Of a DNA stretch of 64,000 nucleotides, positions 33,033-42,015 are shown one piece after another (positions within the stretch are counted from its first letter, which is position 1; the number at the start of each line of letters is the position of its first letter). Origin of the DNA: Vreelandella neptunia (lineage in GTDB: Bacteria > Pseudomonadota > Gammaproteobacteria > Pseudomonadales > Halomonadaceae); NCBI RefSeq assembly GCF_000712975.1, contig NZ_JHQL01000002.1:496001-560000 (forward strand). The letters run 5' to 3'. The position numbers were made by a program, and so were the translations under genes. A model generated the notes under the pieces. It worked only from the letters and a program-made list of their open reading frames with translations. It was not told where the DNA came from and did no database searches.

Positions 33033-36000
33033 AAGAGCGCTGCCTCAATATCTTCAGCGGGCATAGGGCGGCCAAACAAATAACCCTGGAAAGCACGACA
33101 GCCGTGAGCTAACAACCACGCTTGTTGAGCATCTGTTTCTACCCCTTCGGCAATCACATCTAAATTTAAGCTTTTCGCTAGGGCAATGGTGCTTTCAACA
33201 ATCGCCGCATTGGCACTGCTATCCAATACTTGATGGACAAATGATTGATCAATTTTCAGCTGATCAAGCGGTAACTGAGCAAGATACGCCAGTGATGAGT
33301 AACCGGTTCCAAAATCATCCAGAGAAAAACGTACGCCCTGGGCTTTCAGACTAAGCATTTTATCGCGAGCATCATCTCGCGCTTCCACAAACAGTGACTC
33401 AGTGACCTCAAGCTTTAGGCGCTCAAGCGGCGCTTTTGTGCGAATAAAAACCTGCTGTAAGCGAGACAGAAAATCGCTATCGCGAAACTGCAGTGGGCTA
33501 ATATTCACAGAAATCGTCAGTTCACGCAGATGCGGCATGGTTGCCCAGCAGGCTAACTGGCGGCACGCATCCTCGATGACCCACTCACCGACCTCATTAA
33601 TTAGCCCGGTACTTTCTAATAGCGGGATAAATTCGCCCGGAGACACCATGCCACGCTCTGGGTGCTGCCAGCGCAGCAGGGCCTCAACGCCGGTAATGTG
33701 ACCAGTTCGACCAACCTGGGGCTGGTAGTGCAAGCGCCACTGCTGGCTTTCCAAGGCTTGGCGCAGGTCGGCTTCAAGCTTGACTCGCGCCAGTAGCGTT
33801 GCCTGCATGACAGGATCAAAGAAGCGTATAACACGACGCCCGCTTGTTTTTGCCTGCGCTAAGGCCATGTCAACCTGCTGAAGATAGTCTTCGGTACTCA
33901 GTTGGCTATCGGATAAAATAGTGATGCCAACACTCGCAGTCACCATGACATGCTCTTCAGAAAAAGTAATGGGCTCATCAAGCGCCGCCAGCAGTTTTTG
34001 GGCGATATGCTCTGCTAAGCGACGTGTTTGCCGAGGGCTTCCATCAATACCTTCGATGAGCACAGCAAATTCGTCACTACCCAAACGCGCCAACGTATCG
34101 GTATCACGTAACATTTGACCAAATCGTTGGGCTACACGCTGCAATAGCTGGTCGCCGGCGAGGTGGCCCAACGTATCGTTAATATGATTGAAACGGTCAA
34201 TATCGATTACTAACAGCGCACCGCAGCGTTGGTGTCGATTGAGCTCTTTTAGGGCCACTTCCATTCTATCCATAAACAGACGCCGGTTCGCGAAGCCTGT
34301 TAATGGATCGTAAAACGCTAATTGATGGATCTCTTGCTCAGCAGCTTTACGCTCACTAATGTCACTCATGGTGGCAACGTAATTAGTGAGGTCGCCCTCT
34401 GCATCGTATACGGCACTAATTGTTAACCATTCAGGAAACAGTTCGCCATTTTTACGCTGATTCCAAATTTCCCCTTCCCAGCTCCCCGTTGCTGTTACCC
34501 GCTTCCATAAACGTCTATAAAACAACGAGCTATGATGACCAGAGCTAAACATCCGTGGGTTTTTACCAATTACCTCTTCATCGCTATAGCCCGTGATACG
34601 CTTAAACGTATCGTTGGTTTTTAAAATATTTCCCTGGGCATCCGTCACCATAATGCCCAGGTGTGCCTGGAAAGCGGCGGCGGCAATCTTCAATTCCACT
34701 TCTGCGCGCTTTGCTTCGGTAATATCACGGTTCACCGATAATACTCCCTCAAACTGACCATCACTACTCATTAGCGGGCTAACGGTGGCATGAAAATGGT
34801 GTCGCTGTGCATTTATAATCAATGGATATTCAAATCTTTCTACCCGGCGAAACTGCTGCACTCTTTCAAAAACAGCAGTAAAAGCGGCCGCTAACGCGCT
34901 GGGCAAAACATGAGCAAAGTGCTTGCCTAATGCATCCTGGCTATTAATGAGCAGTTGCTCAGGGGCAACTGCGTGGATGTAGCTAAAGCGTCCATCCCCA
35001 TCAAATACAAAGATCAAATCCTGGATTGAGCTTACCAGAGCATCCATACGCGCGCCGCGTGCTTGGGCTTCCGCCCGCGCTAGCTCTCGTTCTTTTATTC
35101 GCTCATGTAACTGATAAGCTAGTGTGAGACGATTGAGGTAGTGGCGAACCCCCCATGCACCGAGCAACGTCATTAAGATCGCGACCAAGGACAATACCAA
35201 TAGTCGCTGATACCATCCCGCCATCAGTGTACGTAGGTCAACCCCCACCACCACAAATACCGGATAGTCACTAATTCTTTGCATGTGTAATAAGCGTTTA
35301 TGCCCATCGATAGGCGAAATAGCGGTGAGTGTTTGAGAAATATCACCACTCTCCAACCACTGCTGAGTAGAGGGTGCATTCACCTGACTACCAATGGTGA
35401 TCCCCCCGTCCGGTGCTGGATGCCTAGCAATTACCCGTAAATTTTCATCTATTAACGCAATAGTCTCACCGTCGTATACCCGCATTTGCCTCAGTGTATC
35501 GACCAAAACTTGCGGCATAATACGGGACATAATCACGCCCACAAGATTGTTATTATCATTTACTAAACGCTGACCATGATAAAGGTAAAAACGCTCGCTA
35601 TGCATTGACCGAAGTAGCGGCGTCATTTTTTCAGCCTGTTCACCTTGCACAAACGTACGAAAAAAAACGCTATTACCTAGCTCATCTCCAACATGCTGCT
35701 CATCACCGCTGCCCAGCCATACGCGCCCTTCGTCATCCAGAATACTTACTTCATCAATCAACGGCACATACTGAGCAAGATTTTTGAACACCTGCTGAAG
35801 AGCCCTCGAAGTTTCAGCCTCTAAATGATTCTGATCTAAGGTAGTTATTTGATAAACGTCCAACAGCTCAGCCAGGCTAAATAACCCTTGACCACTTTGA
35901 CCAAACACGCCTTTTACCCATTCAGAAACCACGTTGGCGCGTGCAATGATACGGGACTCAGCCGCATGGACTTCTTGGTGGTATTGGCCTTTGAGCAACC

Positions 36001-36127
36001 AACCAAACAACGCCATCATCGTACATAGAGACACTATATAAATCGCAATAACACGACGTTTTTGACGGCGATAGACAGGGGTTAGCTGCCTGTTTTCAGT
36101 TATTTTACCACTGCGAGAAAGCAGCAT
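33017..36127 (-). CDS. membrane PAS-PAS-GGDEF(degenerate)-EAL protein, probable c-di-GMP phosphodiesterase
   Basis: A protein of about 1036 residues. TM1 near 25-45, a large periplasmic sensor region to about 300, TM2 near 305-325, then two PAS domains (the second with ITGYSDEEVIGKNPRMF), GGDEF and EAL. The GGDEF site reads GSDEF, so cyclase activity is unlikely. The EAL site is intact: EALLRW, LEVTESL, LDDFGTGYSSL, LKIDQSF and AEGVE. The net activity should be c-di-GMP hydrolysis. I prefer the ATG at 36127 with AAGG upstream over a GTG at 36163. Its end lies inside the 14-bp repeat array. Confidence 0.9.
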   Translation of the reverse strand: MLLSRSGKITENRQLTPVYRRQKRRVIAIYIVSLCTMMALFGWLLKGQYHQEVHAAESRIIARANVVSEWVKGVFGQSGQGLFSLAELLDVYQITTLDQNHLEAETSRALQQVFKNLAQYVPLIDEVSILDDEGRVWLGSGDEQHVGDELGNSVFFRTFVQGEQAEKMTPLLRSMHSERFYLYHGQRLVNDNNNLVGVIMSRIMPQVLVDTLRQMRVYDGETIALIDENLRVIARHPAPDGGITIGSQVNAPSTQQWLESGDISQTLTAISPIDGHKRLLHMQRISDYPVFVVVGVDLRTLMAGWYQRLLVLSLVAILMTLLGAWGVRHYLNRLTLAYQLHERIKERELARAEAQARGARMDALVSSIQDLIFVFDGDGRFSYIHAVAPEQLLINSQDALGKHFAHVLPSALAAAFTAVFERVQQFRRVERFEYPLIINAQRHHFHATVSPLMSSDGQFEGVLSVNRDITEAKRAEVELKIAAAAFQAHLGIMVTDAQGNILKTNDTFKRITGYSDEEVIGKNPRMFSSGHHSSLFYRRLWKRVTATGSWEGEIWNQRKNGELFPEWLTISAVYDAEGDLTNYVATMSDISERKAAEQEIHQLAFYDPLTGFANRRLFMDRMEVALKELNRHQRCGALLVIDIDRFNHINDTLGHLAGDQLLQRVAQRFGQMLRDTDTLARLGSDEFAVLIEGIDGSPRQTRRLAEHIAQKLLAALDEPITFSEEHVMVTASVGITILSDSQLSTEDYLQQVDMALAQAKTSGRRVIRFFDPVMQATLLARVKLEADLRQALESQQWRLHYQPQVGRTGHITGVEALLRWQHPERGMVSPGEFIPLLESTGLINEVGEWVIEDACRQLACWATMPHLRELTISVNISPLQFRDSDFLSRLQQVFIRTKAPLERLKLEVTESLFVEARDDARDKMLSLKAQGVRFSLDDFGTGYSSLAYLAQLPLDQLKIDQSFVHQVLDSSANAAIVESTIALAKSLNLDVIAEGVETDAQQAWLLAHGCRAFQGYLFGRPMPAEDIEAALLAQHS

Positions 36128-36312
36128 TATAGTTAGACCTTGTTCAGGTACTTCACAGCACACCTAGTACAATATAAAAAAACAGACGACGATACACCAC
36201 TACGTCTCTTTAGCAGCAGGGTTCAATAGTGGCGTGGCTTGTTTTTGTTGTATATCAATTTTCAGCAAAAATACTCACTAAACGACGTTATTTTACTTAA
36301 CAAGAGGCTGCC

Positions 36313-37251
36313 ATGGCATCGTTAGGCCAAATGGGTGACTATGAAGTGCGCTTAGTGCGTATTTTTAAAACCGTTGTCGAGTGTGGCGGCTTTACTGCTG
36401 CGGAGACCGCCTTAGGCATCAGTCGTTCGGCCATTAGCCAACACATGAACGACTTAGAAGGCAGGCTAGGGTTTTCGTTATGTCAACGTGGCAGAGGCGG
36501 GTTTAGCTTAACCGAAGAGGGTAAAGAAATTTACCAGGCGGGCTTAACCCTACTTACTGCGCTTGAAGATTTTAAAAGCGACGTCAATGCGCTGCATCAT
36601 ACTATTAAAGGTGAACTAAATATCGGTATTACTGATAACTTGGTCACCTTACCCGCGATGCATGTCACCAACGCGCTCGCCGAGCTGACAGCACCAAACC
36701 ATGAAGTCACCATTAATATTCACATGGAGCCCTCAGATGCCATTATTCGAAGTGTTATGGACGGGCACTTACATGTCGGCGTGGTTCCCGATGTAAACCT
36801 ACCCGCTAGCTTAGAAACACACCATCTATACGATGAGCCGTCCTACCTCTACTGCGCAGCAACTCATCCGCTATTTACAGATACAGATACAGATACAGAT
36901 AAGACTCTAACCGCTGAAAAAATAGCATCTTATCCAGCGATAATGCCTCGTTACCCACTCCCTAACAGTGCGCGTGAGGCACATGATGCACTTAATCTAC
37001 AGGCTTCCGCCTCTGATCGTGAAGGCACTGCCTTTTTGATTCTTACTGGGCGCTTCATTGGTTTTCTACCCGCGCATGTTGCTGCGCAATGGGTTAACGC
37101 AGGCAAGATGCGCGCCATTGATGCTGCCACCCTTCGCTATCAAATACCATTTGTAATGATCACTCGCAATGACCGTCGCCCTAACCGAGTCATTGATGCA
37201 TTTCTCAGGTTTGTGAAACGTTCAGCGTCAGTTAATGCCCCATCAGCTTAA
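36313..37251 (+). CDS. LysR-family transcriptional regulator
   Basis: A 312-residue LysR regulator. The winged helix is at about 12-70 (GGFTAAETALGISRSAISQHMNDLEGRLGF) and the effector-binding domain starts near 95. A (Thr-Asp)4 stretch from a hexanucleotide repeat lies in the effector domain. AGAGG precedes the ATG by about seven bases. The gene overlaps the convergent oxidoreductase relic by 20 bases. The original target may have been that oxidoreductase or nhaC; the sequence does not decide. Confidence 0.9.
   Translation: MASLGQMGDYEVRLVRIFKTVVECGGFTAAETALGISRSAISQHMNDLEGRLGFSLCQRGRGGFSLTEEGKEIYQAGLTLLTALEDFKSDVNALHHTIKGELNIGITDNLVTLPAMHVTNALAELTAPNHEVTINIHMEPSDAIIRSVMDGHLHVGVVPDVNLPASLETHHLYDEPSYLYCAATHPLFTDTDTDTDKTLTAEKIASYPAIMPRYPLPNSAREAHDALNLQASASDREGTAFLILTGRFIGFLPAHVAAQWVNAGKMRAIDAATLRYQIPFVMITRNDRRPNRVIDAFLRFVKRSASVNAPSA
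36877..36900. repeat. four copies of the hexamer ACAGAT in the LysR gene
   Basis: Perfect (ACAGAT)4 at 36877-36900, coding for alternating Thr and Asp. Gain or loss of units keeps the frame and would change only the length of a surface loop. Confidence 0.95.
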
Positions 37252-37447
37252 ACCGCGACGCGCTGAAAGGACGAATGTCCAACGGACTCTTACGCCCATG
37301 CAGTAGGTCGGCTACCAAGCGTCCCGTTGTAGCACCTCTAGCTGGCTCTACCAACGTAACCTCGAGTCCCTCTCTTTGCAGATATAACGCACAGCAAATA
37401 CCAACGATTCCACCTCCGATCACCACGGCTGGATGCGTTGTGGTCAT
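37232..37447 (-). pseudogene. internally deleted FAD-dependent oxidoreductase relic
   Basis: A 71-codon frame. The first part (AVVIGGGIVGICCALYLQREG) is the N-terminal FAD-binding motif of the D-amino-acid oxidase/dehydrogenase family. The last part (TGRLVADLLHGRKSPLDIRPF) is what normally ends such proteins about 350 residues later. The catalytic middle is missing, joined in frame near LVEPARGATTGR. The ATG at 37447 still has AGGAG upstream. No functional oxidoreductase is expected. The 3' end overlaps the LysR gene. Confidence 0.8.
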
Positions 37448-37469
37448 TATTATTCTCCTGGAAACGCCA

Positions 37470-37499
37470 AGCACCCTGCCTTTAGCAGGTCAGGGTGCT
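37470..37499. terminator. hairpin between nhaC and the oxidoreductase relic
   Basis: A 9-bp stem AGCACCCTG/CAGGGTGCT (37470-37478 with 37491-37499). An alternative inner stem CCTGC/GCAGG (37475-37479 with 37485-37489) competes with it. It lies downstream of nhaC on the minus strand; the T tract is poor, so termination is probable but not certain. Confidence 0.5.
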
Positions 37500-37559
37500 G
37501 ACAAATCGATAAAATGCTTACGCTAACGTTAGAACAATCGACGTCTAATTCGTTAAGAA

Positions 37560-39095
37560 TTAGCCACTTGAGCTGGAAACCGGCGTCGCGCTAGTGACAG
37601 CAGAATCAGCGGCGGCACCGAGCGCTGATGAGGAGGCGATTGCTTCTCCCTGGCTCTCCCACAAAGCACGCTCTTCATCAGTCGCTTTTGGTGAGAACCA
37701 GCCTAACTGGGCGTAAAGAATACCGAGCACTGGGGCTAGCCAGCAGGCAAAGGCCAGCGGGATATACAGCAGGTTCTCAACGTTTCCGTCGGTGATTCCC
37801 AGTCCCAGGACACTGATGACAAAGGCGCCGCCGGCATTCCAAGGCACTAAAGGAGACATCAACGTACCGCCTTCTTCAATACCCCGTGACAGGTTAAGCG
37901 TCGAGTAGCCCAATCCCCGGTACGTGGGCGCATACATGCGACCCGGCAGTGCAATCGATAAGTAGGGGTCGCCTGCCACTAAGTTAGTTGCAAAGGACGT
38001 GGCAATCGCAGACGTTTGAACCCCTTTGAAAGAGCGCACTTTAGCCATAATGGCCGTAATGATCGTCTCGAGACAGCCGGTTTTCTCTAGCGCACCACCG
38101 AAACCCAGCGCGATTAAAATCAGCGAAATTGTCCACATCATCGACTGAATACCACCACGGTTCAGCAAGCTGTCCATGGCATCAACACCCGTCTCAATGG
38201 AGTAGCCGTAGTTGGCATACGTCACAATATCGTGCAGACCTACGCCCTGAACCACCATCGCCGTTACCGCACCGGCAAGGACCCCAGCAAATAGCGAGGG
38301 GATGGGGGGCATCTGTTTAACGGCTAAGATAATAACCAGCACGGCCGGAAGCAGTAACCATAGAGAAATCGTGAAATTTTCATCCAGAGATGCAGTAATG
38401 GCGTTGATACGTTCAAACGAGGCGGCTTGGTCATCAATCATCGTGAAACCCACCACCAGATAAATCACCAACGCAATTAGCATGGCCGGAATCGTCGTCG
38501 GCATCATGTTTTTGATGTGCGAGAAGACATTATTGCCGGTTACTGCAGAGGCTAGATTGGTAGTATCGGACAGCGGAGAGACCTTATCGCCAAAGAAAGC
38601 GCCAGACACTACCGCGCCTGCAGTCCAATAAATGGGAATATCAAATCCAGCACCGATTCCAACCAGCGCCAAACCGACGGTACCAACCGTACCCCAGGAA
38701 GTGCCCAAGGAAACGGACACCACCGCACAAATCAACATCGCTGCGGCAAGGAAAAAAGCAGGAGACAACAGTAAAAGGCCGTAATAGATCAGACTGGGCA
38801 CGGTACCACTAGCGATCCAAACGCCAATAATCATGCCCACTAAGATCAACACCGAAACCGAGGGGAGTGAGACGTTAATAACGTGAAAAGCACCGTCTTC
38901 AATGCGCTTCCAGCGAAAACCTAGTTTGATTCCAACAAGCGACGTAATCGCTAAACCGATGGCTAGCGGAATATGAGGGGTAAAGTCGCCAAAATAGAAA
39001 ATCTGCACACCAATGGCGATGAGCGTCAATATAACAGGCGTTAGGGCAAGCCCAAGGCTGGGTTTTTGACGAACCCTTTTTGGTTTTTCTTCCAT
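37560..39095 (-). CDS. nhaC: Na+/H+ antiporter NhaC
   Basis: A 511-residue inner-membrane protein with about 12 hydrophobic segments, of NhaC length and pattern. Typical stretches are SLGTSWGTVGTVGLALVGIG, GAFFGDKVSPLSDTTNLA and GGTLMSPLVPWNAGGAF. It exchanges internal Na+ for external H+ and supports growth in salt at alkaline pH. The C-terminus has a short cytoplasmic Ser/Ala-rich tail. It lies between the oxidoreductase relic and a long non-coding spacer. Together with nhaD it makes this a sodium-homeostasis neighbourhood. Confidence 0.93.
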   Translation of the reverse strand: MEEKPKRVRQKPSLGLALTPVILTLIAIGVQIFYFGDFTPHIPLAIGLAITSLVGIKLGFRWKRIEDGAFHVINVSLPSVSVLILVGMIIGVWIASGTVPSLIYYGLLLLSPAFFLAAAMLICAVVSVSLGTSWGTVGTVGLALVGIGAGFDIPIYWTAGAVVSGAFFGDKVSPLSDTTNLASAVTGNNVFSHIKNMMPTTIPAMLIALVIYLVVGFTMIDDQAASFERINAITASLDENFTISLWLLLPAVLVIILAVKQMPPIPSLFAGVLAGAVTAMVVQGVGLHDIVTYANYGYSIETGVDAMDSLLNRGGIQSMMWTISLILIALGFGGALEKTGCLETIITAIMAKVRSFKGVQTSAIATSFATNLVAGDPYLSIALPGRMYAPTYRGLGYSTLNLSRGIEEGGTLMSPLVPWNAGGAFVISVLGLGITDGNVENLLYIPLAFACWLAPVLGILYAQLGWFSPKATDEERALWESQGEAIASSSALGAAADSAVTSATPVSSSSG

Positions 39096-39666
39096 CTTAT
39101 TATCCTCGTCATTATTGAGCTTTTGATAGGTTTATCAGCAGCTATTATTCTCGTATTACTAGAGTTTCTTAGATTTATCGTTTAGATCACTGGCAGTAGA
39201 CATGTTTTTTAGCATTGTACTGTCCTGCCTTTTTATCTATGTCAGCTGACTACTTACAATGCGTCACTACGCTTTCCACATACGAACGGCATTGCAATCA
39301 CGTCCCTATAACAAAAGAATACGAAGGTAACGAAGACTTAACGTGTCTATTTCTCGGGTTTTCGTGCTGCATTCAGGGGAAACACACAACGACTAAACAT
39401 TCATGCTTAAAATTAACACTTTAAGACAATTAACTTATTTACCTAAAAACTAAAGCAAACACTGTATTTTTAATAAAAAAATATCTTTTAGCAGCCTAAA
39501 AAATCTGCAGAATAGCCAAAAAGCCAAAAAATAGACCAAGCAAAAACACCCGTCTCGCTGAAAGCGAGACGGGTGTTTAACCCCACTAAAAAATAACAAA
39601 CATTACTAAAGCCGATCACATTGTGGCGATAGTGTTGAGAGAGCGGCCAATAGCGCTACTCTTTTG
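39096..39666. other. long AT-rich intergenic region, no gene seen
   Basis: A 571-base spacer upstream of nhaC and downstream of the SbtA-like gene. It holds the nhaC promoter region (not pinpointed) and the terminator at 39544-39578. A 69-codon plus-strand frame at 39215-39424 has no binding site, no recognisable protein features and AT-rich codons, so I do not call it. Confidence 0.6.
39544..39578 (-). terminator. rho-independent terminator of the SbtA-like gene
   Basis: A perfect 16-bp stem (AAACACCCGTCTCGCT with AGCGAGACGGGTGTTT) around a 3-base loop. On the minus strand it runs into a T tract (GTGTTTTTG). It lies about 90 bases after the SbtA-like stop. Confidence 0.9.
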
Positions 39667-40608
39667 TTAGGTAAGTAAGTACTCAATTAACCTGTGATAG
39701 AGCGGAATGCCTAACATCACATTGAGAGGGAACGTGATCCCAAGCGAAGCGAGCATGGCAAGGCCAATATTTGCCTGTGGAATAGCGGCGCGCATGGCGG
39801 CGGGAGCGGCAATATAAGACGCACTGGCAGCCAAAGAGGCAAGTATTACGATAGACCCAATCGGCAATCCAACCAGAGTTCCTACTAGAATGCCCAGTAG
39901 CGATAACAATAGCGGTGTCACCAGAGCAAAAGTGACTAAGCGCCAGTGGTGCCAAGGCATTGGACGTAACGTTTGCGCGGCGGTTAACCCCATTTCTAAC
40001 AAAAACAGCGCCAGCACACCCTTAAAAGCCCCTGTAAACAGTGCGGTGACTTCTTCTCCTTGAAACGGCCCATACAGCGTGCCGATGACGACCCCGCCAG
40101 CCAATAAAATAACGCCACGGTTGGTTAGGGTTTCATGCCATAGCTTACTGGTGCTCTCTTTAACAGCAGCGCCTTGGTGGCGTCTAAATAGAGCTATTGC
40201 CACCATAATCGCAGGCAACTCCATCGCCACTAAGTAGAGCGTCACTTCACTGCCAACCACTAACTGGCGAGCTTCCACATACGCTAACGCAACCGCAAAG
40301 GTACCTGCACTGACGGAGCCATAGTGAGCAGCGATGCTAGCACTATCAGCGGGAGAAAGACGCACCCAACGGCGAAGCACCGGCATCAACAATAGCGGTA
40401 TAAACGCCGATAGCAAGGCGACGCCAGCCAGCTCTGGTACTAACCCCCAATGAATATTGCCATGCAGCGCCATCCCGCCCTTCAAACCAATCGTAAGCAT
40501 TAGTAGCAGGCTTAAGGTGTCGTAAGTAGCCTTGGGGACTTGCAGGTCTGACTTTACCGCTCCAGCAACGAGGCCTAGTAGGAAAAACATCACCACAATA
40601 TCTGGCAT
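39667..40608 (-). CDS. SbtA-like sodium-dependent bicarbonate transporter
   Basis: A 313-residue membrane protein with about 10 hydrophobic segments, matching the SbtA (DUF897) family: LMLTIGLKGGMAL near the start, HYGSVSAGTFAVALAYVE in the middle and SYIAAPAAMRAAIPQAN near the end. SbtA imports HCO3- with Na+ in cyanobacteria; heterotroph homologues are less studied. I choose the ATG at 40608 because GGAG at 40617-40620 gives 8-base spacing; the upstream ATG at 40614 would leave only two. No SbtB-like PII gene lies alongside. Divergent from a LysR gene that probably controls it. Confidence 0.87.
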   Translation of the reverse strand: MPDIVVMFFLLGLVAGAVKSDLQVPKATYDTLSLLLMLTIGLKGGMALHGNIHWGLVPELAGVALLSAFIPLLLMPVLRRWVRLSPADSASIAAHYGSVSAGTFAVALAYVEARQLVVGSEVTLYLVAMELPAIMVAIALFRRHQGAAVKESTSKLWHETLTNRGVILLAGGVVIGTLYGPFQGEEVTALFTGAFKGVLALFLLEMGLTAAQTLRPMPWHHWRLVTFALVTPLLLSLLGILVGTLVGLPIGSIVILASLAASASYIAAPAAMRAAIPQANIGLAMLASLGITFPLNVMLGIPLYHRLIEYLLT

Positions 40609-40691
40609 CGCCATTGCTCCTTAGGATCAAAAAGAGGCTGCATTTTGCGAGCGACTACACTAGATAACTAATAATATATTGAAAGAAACCC

Positions 40692-40707
40692 ATAGATAAT
40701 TTTCTAT
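40692..40707. promoter_or_regulatory. candidate LysR operator between sbtA-like and lysR
   Basis: A dyad ATAGA-N6-TCTAT (40692-40696 and 40703-40707) lies in the 137-base divergent spacer, the usual place for an autoregulating LysR site. It resembles the T-N11-A form only loosely, so this is a candidate. Confidence 0.35.
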
Positions 40708-40745
40708 ACTTATCTTTAATACGTTTCTAGGAGTAATGAGCCACT

Positions 40746-41720
40746 GTGAATATTCGCCATCTGACCTTCAGATTGTTACAGGTCTATGTCACCGTTGTTC
40801 GATGCGGCTCCATTAGCGAAGCCGCACGCCAGCTCCACCTTACCCAGCCAACGGTGTCACAACAGCTAAAAAGGCTAAGAGAGGCAGTGGGTAGCCCATT
40901 GTTAGAACAGCACTCCCAGCGACTAGCGATGACTGCAACCGGGCAAGCTCTTTATCAGGCAAGCCGCGATGTGCTGGGACGCTTTGACGATTTTGCCGAC
41001 CAGCTAAGCGACTTACAACACGGCAGTAAAGGCCGTTTTAGTATTGCTCTAGTGAACACTGCTCAGTACGTGCTACCGCGCCTGCTTGGTCCCTTTAGCC
41101 AAGCGTTCCCAGAAGTGGATGTCACTGTCCATATCGGCAATCGACGCCAAGTACTTGCCCGCTTTGAGCGTCAGGAAGATGACCTTTATGTCTTCAGCCA
41201 TCCCCCCGCCCTCGCGCACGCGGTCGCTTCACGCTTTATGCGTAACCCCTTAGTTGCCATCGCTAGTGTTGACCACCCGCTTGCCCAGCAGGCCAGCGTT
41301 TCTATGGAACAGCTCCTCACTGAACGCTTACTGCTGCGTGAACCTGGTTCAGCTACGCGCATGCTGTTAGACAGCTGGCTTCAGGAGCACGGGCTAACCA
41401 TGCAAAAAACGTTGCAGATGGCAAGTAACGAGGCTATTCGAGTCAGTGTTGCCGCTAATATGGGCGTTGCAGTGTTATCCGAGCACGTTTTGCCCAATGA
41501 ACACCCTGACCTAGTGGTTTTACCCGTTGAAGGGTTACCTATTGAAAGCCACTGGCAATTTATTGTGCGTAATGACCAACGCTTGCCACAATCAGCACAA
41601 CGCTTTTTGCATTACGTTCATGAACACCTAACACAATGGATAGAACCACGCTTTATCTGTAACGAGCTGGCTAAGCTGCTGGGAGAATACCCCTCATTTC
41701 CTTTGCGAACATCGTCATGA
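40746..41720 (+). CDS. LysR-family regulator, CbbR/CmpR-like
   Basis: A 324-residue LysR protein with a winged helix at about 6-65 (GSISEAARQLHLTQPTVSQQLKRLREAVG) and a periplasmic-binding-like effector domain. Overall pattern resembles CbbR/CmpR regulators of carbon fixation and inorganic carbon uptake. The start is GTG at 40746; AGGAG at 40729-40733 is 12 bases upstream, and no in-frame ATG is better placed. Divergent from the SbtA-like transporter, which fits a role in sensing carbon status (inference). Confidence 0.88.
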   Translation: MNIRHLTFRLLQVYVTVVRCGSISEAARQLHLTQPTVSQQLKRLREAVGSPLLEQHSQRLAMTATGQALYQASRDVLGRFDDFADQLSDLQHGSKGRFSIALVNTAQYVLPRLLGPFSQAFPEVDVTVHIGNRRQVLARFERQEDDLYVFSHPPALAHAVASRFMRNPLVAIASVDHPLAQQASVSMEQLLTERLLLREPGSATRMLLDSWLQEHGLTMQKTLQMASNEAIRVSVAANMGVAVLSEHVLPNEHPDLVVLPVEGLPIESHWQFIVRNDQRLPQSAQRFLHYVHEHLTQWIEPRFICNELAKLLGEYPSFPLRTSS

Positions 41721-41722
41721 AC

Positions 41723-41855
41723 CTAACCGTTGCTTGAACGCAAGAGCTCACGCTCGACACTCAATCGACGCTGGGCTTTCACCTCACTGATACGGTTATT
41801 TAGTTTGGAAATGACTCTTGGATGAAAATGTCTCTTTACACCGTTTTTTTAACAT
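41723..41855 (-). pseudogene. possible small Arg-rich gene broken at a 7-base homopolymer
   Basis: On the minus strand a frame ending at 41723 reads RVISKLNNRISEVKAQRRLS followed by VERELLRSSNG: a basic, helix-like, coding-looking sequence without a start codon in frame. An ATG at 41855 would join it (43 codons) if the A7 run at 41844-41850 (plus-strand T7) were A6. The stop lies two bases from the convergent LysR stop. It may be a frameshifted gene, a sequence error or chance; no binding site is seen. Confidence 0.25.
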
Positions 41856-42015
41856 TGCTATTAGCGAAACGATTAATTTATAAAAAAAGTCTCTTTTAGC
41901 TTCTTATTTAGCAGTTTCATTCGCTTTTATTACATATTGCGTTGCAATACGGGCTGCTACAATATCGCGGCTTCTACACCACTTTCATCCACTTAACCAT
42001 GGGGAATAACGTCGC

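Noticed and set aside
39215-39424. 69-codon plus-strand frame in the spacer upstream of nhaC
   Set aside because: No binding site and no protein-like pattern; the spacer is AT-rich and looks regulatory.
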